NCBI GenBank assembly: GCA_900708905.1
Contig: CAADRB010000054.1
Span: 380,070 to 444,069, forward strand
DNA from: Hymenolepis diminuta
Lineage: Eukaryota > Platyhelminthes > Cestoda > Cyclophyllidea > Hymenolepididae
Reading direction: 5' to 3'
DNA length: 64,000 nt
Shown here: positions 12,901 through 26,280 of the stretch, one piece after another
How the letters are laid out: each line of letters starts with the position of its first letter
Numbering within the stretch: position 1 is the stretch's first letter
Notes under the pieces: generated by a model
What the model was told of the DNA's origin: nothing
Database searches by the model: none
What the model saw: only the letters and a program-made list of their open reading frames with translations
Position numbers and translations under genes: made by a program

Positions 12901-15900
12901 TATATCATTTATTAAAGTCAAATCAAAATTAATAGCAATGAGCTAATTGAGGAAACAAATTTGTGCTAACTTAAGAGAAATGTGAGATTCGATTTTTCAT
13001 TGTGACCTTTCACTTCATTGATTTCTCTACTCACTCGGTGAAAGAATATATTCCGACAGCTGAGTCTGTTTCATATTGCGAGCTTTTATGATAACTGTGA
13101 TCTGAGCAAGGTTCTGGGATGATACTTGAAAATTTATGAGAATGTTCAGTTGCGTAAAGAGGATTTTTAAGGAAAAAAATCCCCATGTAAAATGCCAGTT
13201 TTATGCCTCTCAATTCATGTATTCGTTACTATTTGTGTTTTGAATCCGTAACCTATAATGGCATACCGGTTTTATGATTTCGAATTTAATTCATTCATGA
13301 AAATAGTGGTTTAAGATTATTCTAGGAGATGTAATCTCCAAATGAAGTTTCTTTGACCGGTTTCCTCTTTGTTTCCGGATTCCTTTCATTGATATTGTTC
13401 ATAACGTTTTGTGATCGTTGATGGCGAAACAATACCAGTACTTTAGAATCTTGATATGTGATTATAATACTTCTTTTGCAATATATGGATTAAAAGTGAC
13501 TGTTTAAAATGCCAATACAAGGTAATATGGATTCTGATAGAGAATCACGTTTCCTTACCACACTTTAATGGCATTCAACTTATCCGAAAACTGAGTTAAT
13601 GGCTCAATCTCAGACAAGATATTCATCATTTCAATGCAATATTTGCTGAAATTTGCTAAAAATTTACAATTTCAGTTACTAACTCTGAGGTTTATTTAGC
13701 CGTGATCCATTCCAGGGTTATTAAATAAAGAGTTCAAATGTCCAAAAGGACAGGGCAAAAGGGAGTTTTTTATAGATCTCTTTAGGGTCTGTAGTTGTGT
13801 TAATGAACAAATACAGGGTCATGTGCAAGTGATGCACTTGTCAGCTTAAACGTTAGCTAAGTCAGAAATCACGAAATCAATGCCCATCAGTGCACACATT
13901 TCGATGACGAGAATGCCTGTCAACAAGGGAGGAGATATTATATGAGTTTCCTATAAGAATGCCTCTTTCTCTCTGCCCAAGTCACGAGTTTTGAAAAAAT
14001 GCTTCTCTGATTGGGTTTGTGAATATGCTAATGTATTATGGAATATATGAACTTTGAGGCTACAGTTATCTATATTATTGAATGTGTCGGTGGCACATTG
14101 GCCACCGTGCACGTCTGCCATGTCCGAAGTCACAGTGAGCGGAATGGTCAGTCCTACTTGTTACGTTGGGGTAATATATGATCGTTGGAAAGCGCTTTCC
14201 TATATGACCTTAGGAATTATTTCATTATAATCCATATTATAGCAGTGTCTATGTGAGAGATATCTGTTAAAAGTGCTTATAACTTATAATTTTCTATTCA
14301 CTATCTATACTATTTCGCTTAATGTGGCTCATATTTCGCTGTAGAACTTTCTAGTTCTGGATCAACCGAGTTAGCGGGTCTCTCAACTCGGGCTCTCCGA
14401 ACTAAACTGGCGAGAATTCTCTGCGATTTCCTTGGGTATGAAACGGACACACATAATCTTCGGATGCTTCTCAGTAAGTTTACAATTTCTTCATACATAT
14501 TAAACAAGCTAATTCAAATTTAAGTCTAAAGCGCGGTTCAAATTTTGAATTTTTATGAAAAGACATCGTGAATGTGGAAATCACCTGAAATGCTATCACA
14601 ATGGTGGAAGCAATAAATTGTGAAGAAATCAATACTCTTTAACACAATCAACCATGGGCTTTTATTGTTTGAACAAAAGAAGTTTGCCTTGCTAAACTCA
14701 TGCTGAGTTGAGAAATTATAGTTGAGAATATTACTAACAACTTAGATATTCATAATGAGGCCGATTCAGTGATATGCATGGCATAATCACTTGAAGAAAG
14801 TGGTCTAGTTTAGTTAAAAACAATTTCCATCTACCTTCGGTAAAGTTCTAGATGGAATTTTAAAATAAAACATCAGTGAAAATCCAAATTTTAATATAAC
14901 CACGTAAAACTTTAATCACATGACCATTGAAAATGTTTCTTACCCGGTCTTAGTCCTGTTTTAACTTTAAATGAACAAAGGTTTTAACCTCAAGTAAACT
15001 TAGAGAAAATTAATGGAATTTGACAAGTCCTATCTCTTGTACTTTTATTGTTTTGATCTCCCTAAGGTACTTACTTGGTATGATTTATTCATTGGTTTAT
15101 CTCTATAGTATTGGGCATATATTATCCACCCCCTCCCCTCCCACTTTCTATTAGGTGCTGCCTATACGCTAGTGTTGGATATGATATCCGTCGAATCCTC
15201 CTCGCGAAGCTTCAAGACGAAATCTTTGACTGATGGCGGTGCTGAGCAACCTCTCACTCTTGGTAAGTTACCACTACTCTTTTCCTTCGACATGCGGTTT
15301 TCGGACTCAAATAATATTTGTCCTTACCTTTAGAAACGGCGTCAGGATTATATGGTATTCTTCTGGAGAAGATTTGCGGATGTCTGCGAAAGTGGATGAA
15401 TGATTTTGCGGCTTCTTCCTTTGCTCTGGATGTTCTCTGTGGAATGGCCAATGCTCCAGTTCCTCAACCAGATATTGCTCGATGTAAGTTGACTTCCTAT
15501 CTCTTTTGTCTTTAATTCATTTCTATTCCTTATCCATATGGCCACTTTTCATTTTAATACTTGCTTTGTCGGAAATTTGAACCAAATTTCAGAGCCTTGG
15601 TCACCTAATTTGTCTATAAAGTATTCAAGTTACTTAATATTTAACTGTTATATTGCTTCTAAGTCAGTTACCTTTCGGGCTAGAGAATTATATCATGCAG
15701 CTAATATGCAGTTCTATGGAACTATTTGCTTTAAAATTTCAGATATCGATTTCGCACACTTTCTTTATAGTTAACAAGTTTAATCACCTCTCGCACTCTT
15801 AGGTAACCAAATTTGTCCGAACTCTCTTTAGATACCTCTATAAAGTATTGGGCTTAATGCTTTGTAACAATGATTTTGAGGCATTTTTTGGCTATCCCAA

Positions 15901-18900
15901 TCTTACTACACTATATGTAGAACTACCATGTAAAATGGTATACGGTTATATTTGCTTCTAATTAATTCAATTTCGAATATACATTCATGAAATTTTTATT
16001 CGAGTTGGGCTTCCAGGTATCAATTCGCCCAAGTTTGTCAATTTTTTCAATTTGGAGCCTGGAATACTGGTGTTTTTAAATAAAAAAGCATCTCTACACC
16101 AACATCTACATGGTATTTATTTTTTTTCCAAATGTACGTAAATTTGTCATAATGCGTAAGTAGGGAGAAGGAATGTATCTTTTCATTACTTGAAGTTGAG
16201 AAGGCAGTTTATGTTCACGAATATATGGTTATCATTTGTTAGTGTTCTTAATTTTTCCACTTAATTGAAAAAGTGAATCTTGACGTGGCATATAGAATTT
16301 ACACCACATGATTGATTTTGAAAGATGAATCCCTATGCGTTTCTAACATTTTTATCTAAGTCAGCACTAATCTCAAAATCATTTATCTCGACCTCACAGT
16401 AGCGCTTGAAATGTTTGATCCTGCTGCAACCTGAAGTTTTCCGTGGAGAACTATCGTATGTCCTCAAGTGGTTTATTTTAATTAGTGGGACAAGCTGATT
16501 AAGTGGTCTTTTAACGAGCGCGGTTAGGGTTCGGTTTTTCCGATCAGCGATGTCTGGAGCCATTCCATCTGTTTATGCTACCCCTTTTCTATGAAACTAT
16601 ATAGAACTCCCTTTTATATACACAAAGTGAAGGGGCAGAAATAAGCATGTCATATACGGCGCCTATGCTTTCCTCCCCTATCTCTCTCTCTTACCCTCTT
16701 GAATACCCACTGTGGTTTGTTAAATAAACTTTGGCATACACAACTCTTGTGTTCTACTTTTAGAACTATCGTTCGCTGTTTCTGGCTGCCAGCTCTTAGT
16801 TCCTACTCTTACAACGCAATTAATATGATTCATTTTTTTAAATGCCATAGTTACAATGTAACTTTGGTTGAGGATTAACCTGTTTTAATGTATGGAAAGT
16901 AGTTATTCTCTCCATGATGGTAGTGCAATCAGTGCGCGATAATTGTTGCATTTAAAATCTTAAAATCCATAATGTGTTGAAATTGGAAATAATTCTTGAA
17001 AAAGGGCTTTAAAAAAAACATGAAGTTCATTAAATCCGTAGGGAAATTGGGACGCAAATCGTAGTGGGATACCGCTACTCTGACCTTGAAATTTAATTAT
17101 GCACAAATTTTGCAAATAAACACCGAAAACAAATGAGTAGAAATCTTTTGAAGTTATGAAATGTGACATTTTGTGATGACAGAATTGTGCAGATTAAAGT
17201 TAAGAATTGTAGACACGAAATCAAAATCTTCACTTGGGCACATTTTTTTTTCTTTAAAATCACATTTGCTCAAAAGTATTAGTCGGGGACGCATAATTTT
17301 CAATGTAACAAATACTAAGGGAATGGGAAAGTAAAGCAGCTCTAGTTGTGGTAGTTGTGCCTCTTTGTCATAATGACCTTCATGTCTTGAAATATTTGAA
17401 AATGCCCCGTCAGTAGAAGCTTAGTTCTAAGAATGATTGATGACAGTTGCATTGGCTTTCGGTTATCAAAAACAAAAATGTGCATTTCACGGCTTATTTC
17501 AATTTCGTCTGGTAGCATGAAAAACTGCACAATCGAAGCTGACCAAGTTTAAAAGATTGGGTTTGTGGGGCCACACTCATATCTTTAGAGTTGCTGAATC
17601 GGTATTTAGTGTAAGGTAGCTAGATTTAATCTTATGAGGATATATTTGCTAGTATGATTTCTCGGTCATATTGTTTAGGTCGACACTGCATACAGAGTAT
17701 CTGTGGTTTCATCGCAACGCAATGCCAGCGTGAGAAAAAGGATCACACTCGTTCACTTCACAGTCTTATCATTAATGCCTTCAATTGTCTCGGTGTATGG
17801 ATCGTGGCTCATCCTTATGCTCTCAATGACCATGATACGCTCAAAGCTGTAGTTGAGACTACAAAATTGGGTATCTTTGGAGCTGAGAGTGCTCCAACTG
17901 CAGTTCAGGTATGCTTACTTTTAATTTAGCATTTATTTGACATTTGTAAGCAAACACCGAGCTTTCGTTACATTACAGCTACTCCATACTGGATTGATAG
18001 ATATGTGTGTTTTGATTTTTTGTGTTTAAAATTAAATTCTAATAACTCTTGTCAAATAAATTAATACCTTTTCCAAAGACGATATCTGCCTGATTGAAAA
18101 AAAAATGCCGTAAGAGAGAAGAGCGCTTATACTTTAGCTAGAATGTGTTAAATGTCATGTTCTCTTCCCTTGGAAGGGAGAAGATTATCCCGGTACCCAA
18201 TATACATAGAGCTGAAACTCACTTTTTTGAATTCCAGTTTTATTTTGGAGTTTAATCCTTATAAAATATGCAGAAGGAACGGGTTTTGTTGTATGGTACG
18301 GAAGGAATCCTTGAATCTCCTGTCTTCGGTCATCTCTATATCGACAAATTTTAGCAAGTTTGGACAGTCGTAGTGATTACCAAATTTACATAGATATATC
18401 CTGATTGTTAGGCTGTCGATAAGACGATGGCACAGCGGATGTATAGTTATAAAGTTTGGAATTTTGTACCTAGAATGAGTTTATTCGACTCGAATTTAGA
18501 ATACTCAGTCGTACTTGCTCAGCGTTGTCTTTGAATTTGATTATGCTTGTTCCTCTTAACGTGAATGGGGTACTTTCCGATTTTTCTAAGCGTTGGATTA
18601 TCCAGAGATATATCTTTATACTTTAGCTCAATAATTGTAATATTTTAATTTTCTTTTAACCAGATGGGAAGCTCCGAAGAAAATCTTCCAATGCCTTCGG
18701 CAATGCCTTTCTCAAAACGTGTCAACGAAGCTGCTGAGCATCTTCTTTCTACTCTTTTCTCCACTGCAGGTTCTTTCCCACCATTGACTGGTCCAGAGAC
18801 TGTCTCCTGTTGTCTCAATGAAGAACTCATAACCCAACTCACCAAGTCTAAAATCTCACCTTTCCAACATTTTGTTGCTTCCTCGTTCTCCAACTCCATT

Positions 18901-21900
18901 GGGCTTGGTTCTCTCAATTCTGATGTCATTATCAGTCTATCGGAGGTTGTCGGTTGGCCGACTACTCAAGTTGTCAGTTCTGACAATGATCAGGCTTCCT
19001 CGGTGCAGCTTCGAAGTTTAGCAGAACCTTTACCCGTGTACACATTCCTTAGGGACAATTCTGGTCGGCATTTGTGGTCCTGGAGACTGAGGTATGAACC
19101 GAGGAATGGAGATTACAATGAGCGAATATCGGGGAGCTGTAGCTCTAGAACTCTAAAACCGAAGGATATGAGGCATTCAAAGAGCTGTTTGGAGAACTGC
19201 TGGCCGAAGAAAATGACGAGCGAAGCTGAGGATCCATTTATGCCTCGAACTGTGGATAATATTGTACTTGTCAGAGCGTAAGTTTTTTTTAACAAAATCT
19301 GTTCTTATATCTTTAATTGAAATTTCCACCTTATCAACATGAGAATTTTAAAATAATTGTAAATAGAAACATGTAAGTCGTCTTTATTTTCTGTTAGAAT
19401 TGCTCCTTTGAGACTTTTACTGAACCCTTACTCAAGATTCCGATTTTTCTTGTAAAAAAATTTACCTTCTTGTACTGCATTTTATTCAACGAAACCGAAC
19501 ATGTTTTGGAAGGTATTGGTAATTATGTCTTTCTTACAGAGCACGAATGACTGTTGCGCCATGATGTTGTCTGACTCGGTTAAAATCGGAAATAAGCCAA
19601 GCTGGTAGAAAAGTAGTAATACTTGTTGTTGATACGATTGTAGCTAACTGGAATACCATTTACCACTTAAAAGCCTGTCCCAGGAGTATTCAAAACTTGA
19701 GATACATTACGCGTCTGTTCGGTGGATACGTAAGTGGGGCTGTGTTTAGGAATTCTGCACCGCGATGTATTAATTAAAAGTTGGTAAAGTTTGACATCAA
19801 CCGATGAGTAGACGTAAGGGAATGTTTTCCCATTAAAGAGGTTTTTATTAAGTTAATAATGAAACTTTCATTATACTGAATATAATTTTTCCTAATCATT
19901 AGATTTTAGGAAGGTCATGCGTTGTCAGGGCTGTTGTTTTCCTGGTTTGCCAGTTCATTGACTTGAGCAATTATTGATTTGGGTTGGGTAGCTATTGCTG
20001 AACCAATTTTCAATATGTTCTATAGAAGTGGGTAGTTTACAATCGGTGTCATGCCCTCTATAATGATCGGGTGTAATGCGTATCCACTCCTCGTGTATTA
20101 TTAACGGTAATGATTGCATCTGTAAATACAATAACTGGGTGAATATGCTGTAATCTTTCAGATTTATCTCTTCAGTCTTAGCGAATCTTGTTCAAGTGCA
20201 ATTTAATTTCTAACGAAAAGTTATAAGGGCACCTACTTAACCATTTCTATAGAGATCTTAATCGTTAATCTAAAAAGTACGCCTAAGTGGTGAATGAGGT
20301 GAATGAATAAATTATAACTGATAAAGAGCGATTCCTCAATTTTTGTTATTGTTGTTCCTTTTAGAGAAAAGGAGATGCCAACCTTGGCCCAATCTGTGAT
20401 GAGTCCACGTGCTCGAGAAGAGGTCGACATACTAAAATCTCTCATCAATTCGGAGACAAACCGTTTGAATTCCTTCGTTCGGCGCATTCGTGATGAGCGC
20501 ATTAAGAACTGGTCATCTCCCTATCCCAATGAAGGACACTGTAAACCTGATCAGTAAGTTTTGGTCTACTTCGCGTCTTTTTTGTTTACATCAGCCATTT
20601 GATTTTACTTAACTAAATGGTTAGGGCACAAAATGAAATAGGGGTTTCTACTTTTTCTCAAGCTTGCCTTACTGAAAAACTCTCTTAATTGTATTAGAAT
20701 TTGTTGACAATGGATATGATTTCTGTATTTGCGGCTTATGGTTCATCATTGTTTTTGTGATTTTCTAGTTCAGTAGGTGAGCCTATGAATTGTGGTTGAA
20801 AGTCTTTGGGAAGGTGAAAATGGTGGATTTTACTGACAAAGCTTGACATCCCAATATTTTAGAATAGTAATTTCCTTTTATCTAAGAGAAACTGGACAAA
20901 GACAATATTTACGCAGCATTCAAAGCATTTATATCTACACCTTCGGCGTTGTTATTGTCTAGAATGTAAGGAATGATAAAACCCTATGAATTCAATTTAG
21001 GCCATCTTAAATATCCCCTTGAAAGGGTACGATTAATCTAATGAGATCTTGTCTAAGATTTACTGCTTTATAAAATCTTATACAACACAAATCTGTTTTT
21101 GCGCGCATGTGATGACGTTTTGGAGCCTCCATATGAAATGCAATACAAACAGAGGGACTTAATGTCTGTTAACTTATGCGCATGACTTTCAATTCTGAGA
21201 TTTGGGAGGAATTTAGGGTACATTAATTTGAGATTTTTAATAAACCTTGCTTATCTCAACCATGAGTTTGTGTGTGCATTCTTCCTTGCTCTTGTGCCTG
21301 CATGTAGTCATTCTACATCATTTTTTTTCTTTCCGCAGACCAGCGGATCGATTGTCATCAAGTCATCTCCTGACCTGCCACCTTGGCTACGTTCCAGTAA
21401 ACAGTCTCCAACCCTCTAGCAACTCTTTCCGTGCATCCAACGATTCTCCACCTTCCACAACCACCCAAAATCCAACTAATCGTCGACCTGCACCGTCCAT
21501 TGATGGACATCGTATTCCAGGTACCAAAGGTGTCGGTGGAACTGTGGAGAGCGTTTCTCTCATTCCTTCTGCTTTAACACCACTGGACTCCACTCTGATT
21601 CGGAATATTGACAGTCTTTTAGTTGCTGGACAACGCTCCACTGCCTCACTATTTGTGTTCTACGTGAAGAATGGACAGACCTCGCTTACGGATGTTATTG
21701 CCAATATGGTAAGTAGTTGCATTGGGAGACTTTGACCATGTTTTAAAAAGTGGGTTTCATCATGAAATGCATCCGGTTTACAGCATTTCAAAATTATTTT
21801 TCAATGATATAGCAACTTGCGAAAGTTGTATCTTTATTTAAAGTACCGAAAAGTCTAGGTCGCTAAAAGTGCAATATCACTTCGAACTTCAAAGTTCCTT

Positions 21901-24726
21901 CAAGGTCATTTGTTCAGAGATCATTTTAAGAAAAATGAAAGCAATTTTTTATTGCACTTAGTCGCACAATAATGGGCACTATGAAAACTTAAATTCCTCC
22001 TTCAGGAGAGTAAAAATGTACCCATTGTGTGTTTATTGGGGTACCAAAATGGTCTCTGAATAAATAAATAAAAATGTTTAAATTGATTTAAGGTTCCTAT
22101 GACCTATTGATGCTATGGTTTGCTCTTGATGTAAATGAACTCAACTCGTGAAATGAAATATTTCAATTAATCTTTCGGCTGTCATTGGGAAATCCATAAC
22201 ATTTTTCTTTTTCCCCAAATTCGCTAATTAAGGATATGTGCGATCACTATTCCGGAATTTTATCTATTCTATTTATTTCATGAATCACGCTTAATGACTT
22301 AATTATAAGTGGTTTCAGAATTCATCAGCTAGTCATGGATAATAAGCATGTTAGGGATGCCGTTTATCTGACTTTAATAGACGCCTACTCTTGTTGAGCA
22401 CCCTTTTATTCTCACAATTTTAGCGAAAGTAATAGTTGTGTAAATGAGAGAGAGAATATCTGAACTGGAGCTAACCAGCCTCAATTTCGAAGCATTGCAT
22501 CACCAAACCCATAAGCAGGGATTTATATAAGCCCGTCTACAGGAATTATTAGTGTACTCAAATAACCTTGAAGGAAAATGAGGTCTTTATTTAGAATCTG
22601 GAAGCTTTGAGTTCCTCGCGTTCTCATAAAAGATACAGTTCGCTCAATAATGTTTTATTTTTCAACTTTGATGATTTTACTCCCACGTGTATGGATGAGA
22701 CAATTTTCACGATATTCAGAGTTTGTTGGCCGGTTCATTTCATCCTGTGGTTTATCAAGCCGGTTCGATTTATTTTATATTCTATGGCAAGGAGGAGGTA
22801 GGACAGCTGGCAAGTAAATTTTAAATATGGATTGAGATCATACCGACCATTCTAATTACCATTGAGTAGTCTTTTTTGCCCTGGAGTTTAAACGTTATTT
22901 TGATTGAACTATGTATGCAGCTTATTAGATCGGTTGGGAACAGTAACACTGCGGACAATCTGCTTATTTACTTTCCAGAAACAGGCTTATTTATCTTGTC
23001 TCCTAAGATGTCAAAGCAAATGTGCATACTTGGTTGGAAATAACCAGTTTCCGGCCTCTAAAAATGTAGTAAGGTATGCTTCTTTGGCCAATGCTTGAAA
23101 AGAAACTATTACGTATTTGCGGTTTATAATGTCTGTCCTCTATTCGTGGTGTTCGCTTGAAATAGTTCTGATAAATTAGTAATCTTCCAAAATGGAGCTT
23201 GTTCTAGATTCTGGTTTTGTTCTTCTAGGTTCCAATTTCCTCGACTGTTAGATAATATTGATTTTGGCTGCAATGTTCTAGGTGCGCTCACTTTCTAGAT
23301 ATTCTAGACTTCTCATGTAGCCTATGTATGACATATCATACCGTTTTATGGGACCAATGCCAACTCTCTGCTGACTTACTTGTAGAATTTAGACAAATTT
23401 CCCTTCCTCCTCCCTCTACCCCTCCTACTTTAATAGCAATAACCAAACCCTTCACCCTTCTACTCTATAGACGAACTAATAAATGCTTCAAGTTGATATG
23501 GTCCCCTATCTCTTTAATCGATTTGCGTCAAATGAATAAGACCGTTCGTTAGAATATATTTTATCTTTCAGAACACTTGGTCAGAAACGCCCAAAGACTT
23601 ACAGTCCTTCGTATGCTCATTGGGGTGGCAGGTGGATATCAAACACCATCCTGGTTGGCGCGGACCCCTTCGGGGAGTCCTCCCTCCCACAATCACCGCC
23701 ACTTCACATTTATCAGGCTTCGATGCGCGACAAAAATTTCCCAGTGCTACAGAGTTCATACGATCTGCTCCTGATGGTGTGGAGAATGTCTTCTATTGGG
23801 CTGATGCTTCTACGGAAGTGGCTACCTTGTGTCCCTCAAACTACACGAACGTGGAGAGAAGTGAGTTTTGTTGTCTTTATGATGATTTGTGGGCAGTTTT
23901 TAATTCGTAAACGTCAAAATTTGTTTTTTATGAGATTGAGTGCTTTCCATTAAGGGTATTTCTTGTTGGCAGATACGAATTGCAACATTGCACAGAGTAT
24001 ATTGGCACACTTACGATATTCTATAGCGTAACTTTTTAAAATATACACATTGTCATATGCCACCGCTGCTATAGTAAATCAGAATACGATTATTAGTGTA
24101 TTCTTCCTCTAACTTCATTGTAGTTATTTAAGTAAAGGACTTCACGCACTTGTAATGGAAGATTTATTTTCTTGAATGTTACTCCAGAAATAAATTAACC
24201 AATTTCACTTTGAAGTACGTTCTTTTTAGAATCCCCGGAAGAAAAGTGCACAGCTGACGACTTCCGAGCTGCAGTCCTGTGGCTAGAATCATGGGACGAT
24301 GCTCTCTGGTCTCCCAGCTGGGCAGGCAAAGCCAACTCGGGCTCCCCTGCGATGAATCCCCTTCAATCTTCCCTGGTCTCTGAATTCGACTGCAGTCTGA
24401 TTATACTGATTCATCCACTGGTGAATAATGGGCTCTTCCGTATTGGCATCCTACGTCCAAAGGAAATCGGCCATGAAGCAGGCCCGTTAACTACAGGTCT
24501 TCTACTTAGTGCTCCACTACTCGGTTCAATGGTTAGATCCACCCTGACTTCCACTCTTCACCGACTTGCTTCAGACGCAGATTCTGCTTTTGTAACTGCT
24601 GGAGAAGGTGGGACAGCTTCAAGGAGACAAAGGTTATCGATGGCGTTTGGAAGTGGTGGTGAGAAGGGAAAACGTCCAGCTTCTGCTGTTGAACTCCTAC
24701 TCTGGTCAGCTGAAAGATGCTACTAA
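957..24726 (+). CDS. RALGAPB: Ral GTPase-activating protein subunit beta (5' partial)
   Basis: Non-catalytic partner of the RalGAP alpha subunits, the TSC-like heterodimer that switches off RalA/RalB. Exons: 957-1290, 2854-3122, 4166-4466, 4531-4684, 5356-5591, 7107-7208, 8102-8401, 8486-8661, 10368-10504, 12457-12560, 14345-14473, 15155-15262, 15334-15483, 17679-17908, 18664-19277, 20365-20553, 21339-21708, 23572-23860, 24230-24726. These sum to 4,689 nt: 1,562 codons plus TAA, with phases closing throughout; human is about 1,490 aa. Family segments in order: YGLTMPPENWEIV near the start, FGNPVDLCYP, LFLGIS, LGPWLFDAAS, GRAEAMACLCRIF, FNCLGVWIVAHP, LFVFYVKNGQ, SLGWQVDIKHHPGWRG, VFYWADASTEVA and IHPLVNNGLFRI. 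The last four belong to the C-terminal Rap/Ran-GAP-like region. The start codon lies left of the window. Splice sites and phases are seen directly; the function is from the family. Confidence 0.9.
1291..2853 (+). other. RALGAPB intron, no further feature
   Basis: AT-rich intron between the first two well-supported exons, with donor GTTAGC and an acceptor after CACAATTTTAG. The short ORFs on both strands lack family resemblance. Nothing else is recognised. Confidence 0.6.
5592..7106 (+). other. RALGAPB intron, no further feature
   Basis: Intron with donor GTAAAT and acceptor TTGCTTCCAG. No coding similarity or repeat is recognised inside it. Confidence 0.6.
10025..10322 (+). repeat. Possible solo LTR inside a RALGAPB intron
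   Basis: A GC-richer block within the intron 8662-10367. It starts TGTAACACTC, has a CCAAT motif near 10155, a TATAAAA at about 10257 and AATTAAA near 10284, and ends near GATTAC. The order of promoter-like and polyadenylation-like signals is that of a retroelement LTR. No target-site duplication is evident and the 3' end does not finish in CA, so this is only a candidate. Confidence 0.3.
12736..12858 (-). repeat. Degenerate tRNA-like SINE copy
   Basis: Within the RALGAPB intron 12561-14344. On the minus strand it reads from GTTACCAGAGAAC through GTCGGAGGTCTCGAGTTTGA to GGTGCAC. It aligns base by base with the better-preserved copy at 36366-36508, including the shared blocks GGTGCAC, AGACAG/AGACAA and GAGTCT. 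The pol III B-box-like core is GAGTTTGA here and GAGTTCGA in the other copy. Confidence 0.45.
16560..16815 (+). repeat. LTR/TRIM-like repeat in a RALGAPB intron
   Basis: In the intron 15484-17678. It contains a TATA-like TTTTATATA, a CT-rich tract (TCTCTCTCTC near 16681), the word CTTGAATACC, AAATAAA at about 16721, then CAACTCTTGTGTTCTAC and TAGTTCCTACTC. The same ordered words occur on the minus strand at about 41660-42020. The arrangement of TATA, polyadenylation signal and conserved 3' end suggests an LTR or a miniature terminal-repeat element. Confidence 0.4.
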
Positions 24727-24876
24727 TTGTAGCATGAGATCTCCTCACTGTTGGCTACTTGTGATAAAAATCTTTCTGGCATATGTGATACTTGTTTTAA
24801 TTGACTATTTCTTTTACTTACCTTATTGAAGGTTATGGTGATCTGTATGCGCGTTTGTACTGATTTTCAGTAAATG

Positions 24877-24882
24877 AATAAA
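24877..24882 (+). promoter_or_regulatory. Polyadenylation signal of RALGAPB
   Basis: Canonical AATAAA 151 nt after the RALGAPB stop codon. Confidence 0.55.
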
Positions 24883-26185
24883 TGTCGATTTACTTATTTT
24901 GTTCGTAAATAGACTTGTCTGCTTTATTTTGGCAAATGAATATTTCGTTACTGTGAAAATGCAGCCATATTTTCGTTGGATGATTGGACTTCGGCTTTGT
25001 ATGTTATCAAATCATTCGGCGTCCATATTCAAGGGAAATTTTTAAAATATACGATCAAGAAATAGCCGAGCTTATGTCAACTGATGGCTAGGAATCGCCC
25101 AGCAGTTAAGGTCTGCCCCTAAGAACTCATCAGTTTCATTCGAAGCGTCAACCTGAGAGAATTTTCCCCCTTAAAGTATAGAGTTTAAGGATTTTTGCAA
25201 TTTGCTTGAACTTTGAGCAATTTGGTATATTATCTTAAACCTTCCTTTAATAGATTCTTTATAGCCTACTCATCTCTACCGTTCAAAGGGAAATAATATC
25301 CTGTCATTTGTTGGGATTTCAATCAATATTGCGTTTCATAAATATATGACATACAATTTTATAAAATGGAATTCAAAATATGATGAAACTACTGAGGAAG
25401 TACAACTGCCCATTTATAGATATGGTTTATAACAGCTTACGGAGCTTTCATTTCAGTTACGTTAAGACTGTAAGAGGCTGAATATTAAGTAAAATTATTG
25501 TGCCTCCTCAACCATAAAAAGAAAATGAGTTGGAGTGGTAGGGCCGATCATAATGTTCAAAACACCGATCAAGTAGATGAGCAACTGCTGCATTCCGGAG
25601 GAGCGAATTACGAAATCAAAATGAAGTAATACTCTTAGATACTTAGACGTTGCTCTTAGCACCTTTTCGACCCTCTCGCCTTTATCACTTGTCGGACTTT
25701 CCGTTAACCGATTTCAGTTGCTTCCCACCATTACAACATTTTTAACCTTTTGTACTAGTCCGGGTAACAAGAAAAACAGCATCATACTGCATATTCTGCC
25801 TGCTCTTGGCTGCAATATTATACAAATAACTTAAAATGGCGCGGCCAATCACGGATGTAACTCAACCGGTCAACAGGCTCTGAATATCATTGATGCAATT
25901 TTATTAATGAATCCGGAAAACAACTCATAAAAATTGACCATTAGGATATTACAATGGTACTCCTTATGAGGACATAGAAAACTCAATACTTACATAAATA
26001 GAAGTGCGACTTTTGACTTCATTACCCGTTTCTCACCATGTTGGACTCCTTTGATTTTCTTTCTGTGATTCCCATAATTAAACTACGTAAGCGTTTTATG
26101 TACTACCATGGACACTACTAATAGCAATACGATATACAAATATGTGAAAAAAGTAGACGAAAATGCAGTACTGACATATAGAAAC

Positions 26186-26191
26186 TTTATT
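26186..26191 (-). promoter_or_regulatory. Polyadenylation signal of PARP1
   Basis: Canonical AATAAA (TTTATT on the plus strand) 90 nt beyond the PARP1 stop codon. Confidence 0.6.
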
Positions 26192-26280
26192 AATTATATT
26201 ACTATCATTTACTCCTTTTTGTATGATAAAATAATGTTAGTAGCCTGGGGGTTAAATGCATGCCTCCTGTGAATGACATT

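Larger units (their letters stand above)
24727..26280. other. Spacer between convergent RALGAPB and PARP1
   Basis: About 1.55 kb holding the 3' untranslated regions of both genes. It has an AATAAA on the plus strand at 24877 and one on the minus strand at 26191-26186. Around 25085-25200 there is a weakly tRNA-like segment, too degenerate to call. No ORF with family resemblance was found. Confidence 0.6.

Noticed and set aside
24533..24748. Minus ORF over the last RALGAPB exon
   Set aside because: Antisense shadow of a well-matched coding exon.
25085..25200. Possible tRNA gene or SINE copy
   Set aside because: Only a partial A-box-like and B-box-like match; no acceptor stem pairing could be found by eye.
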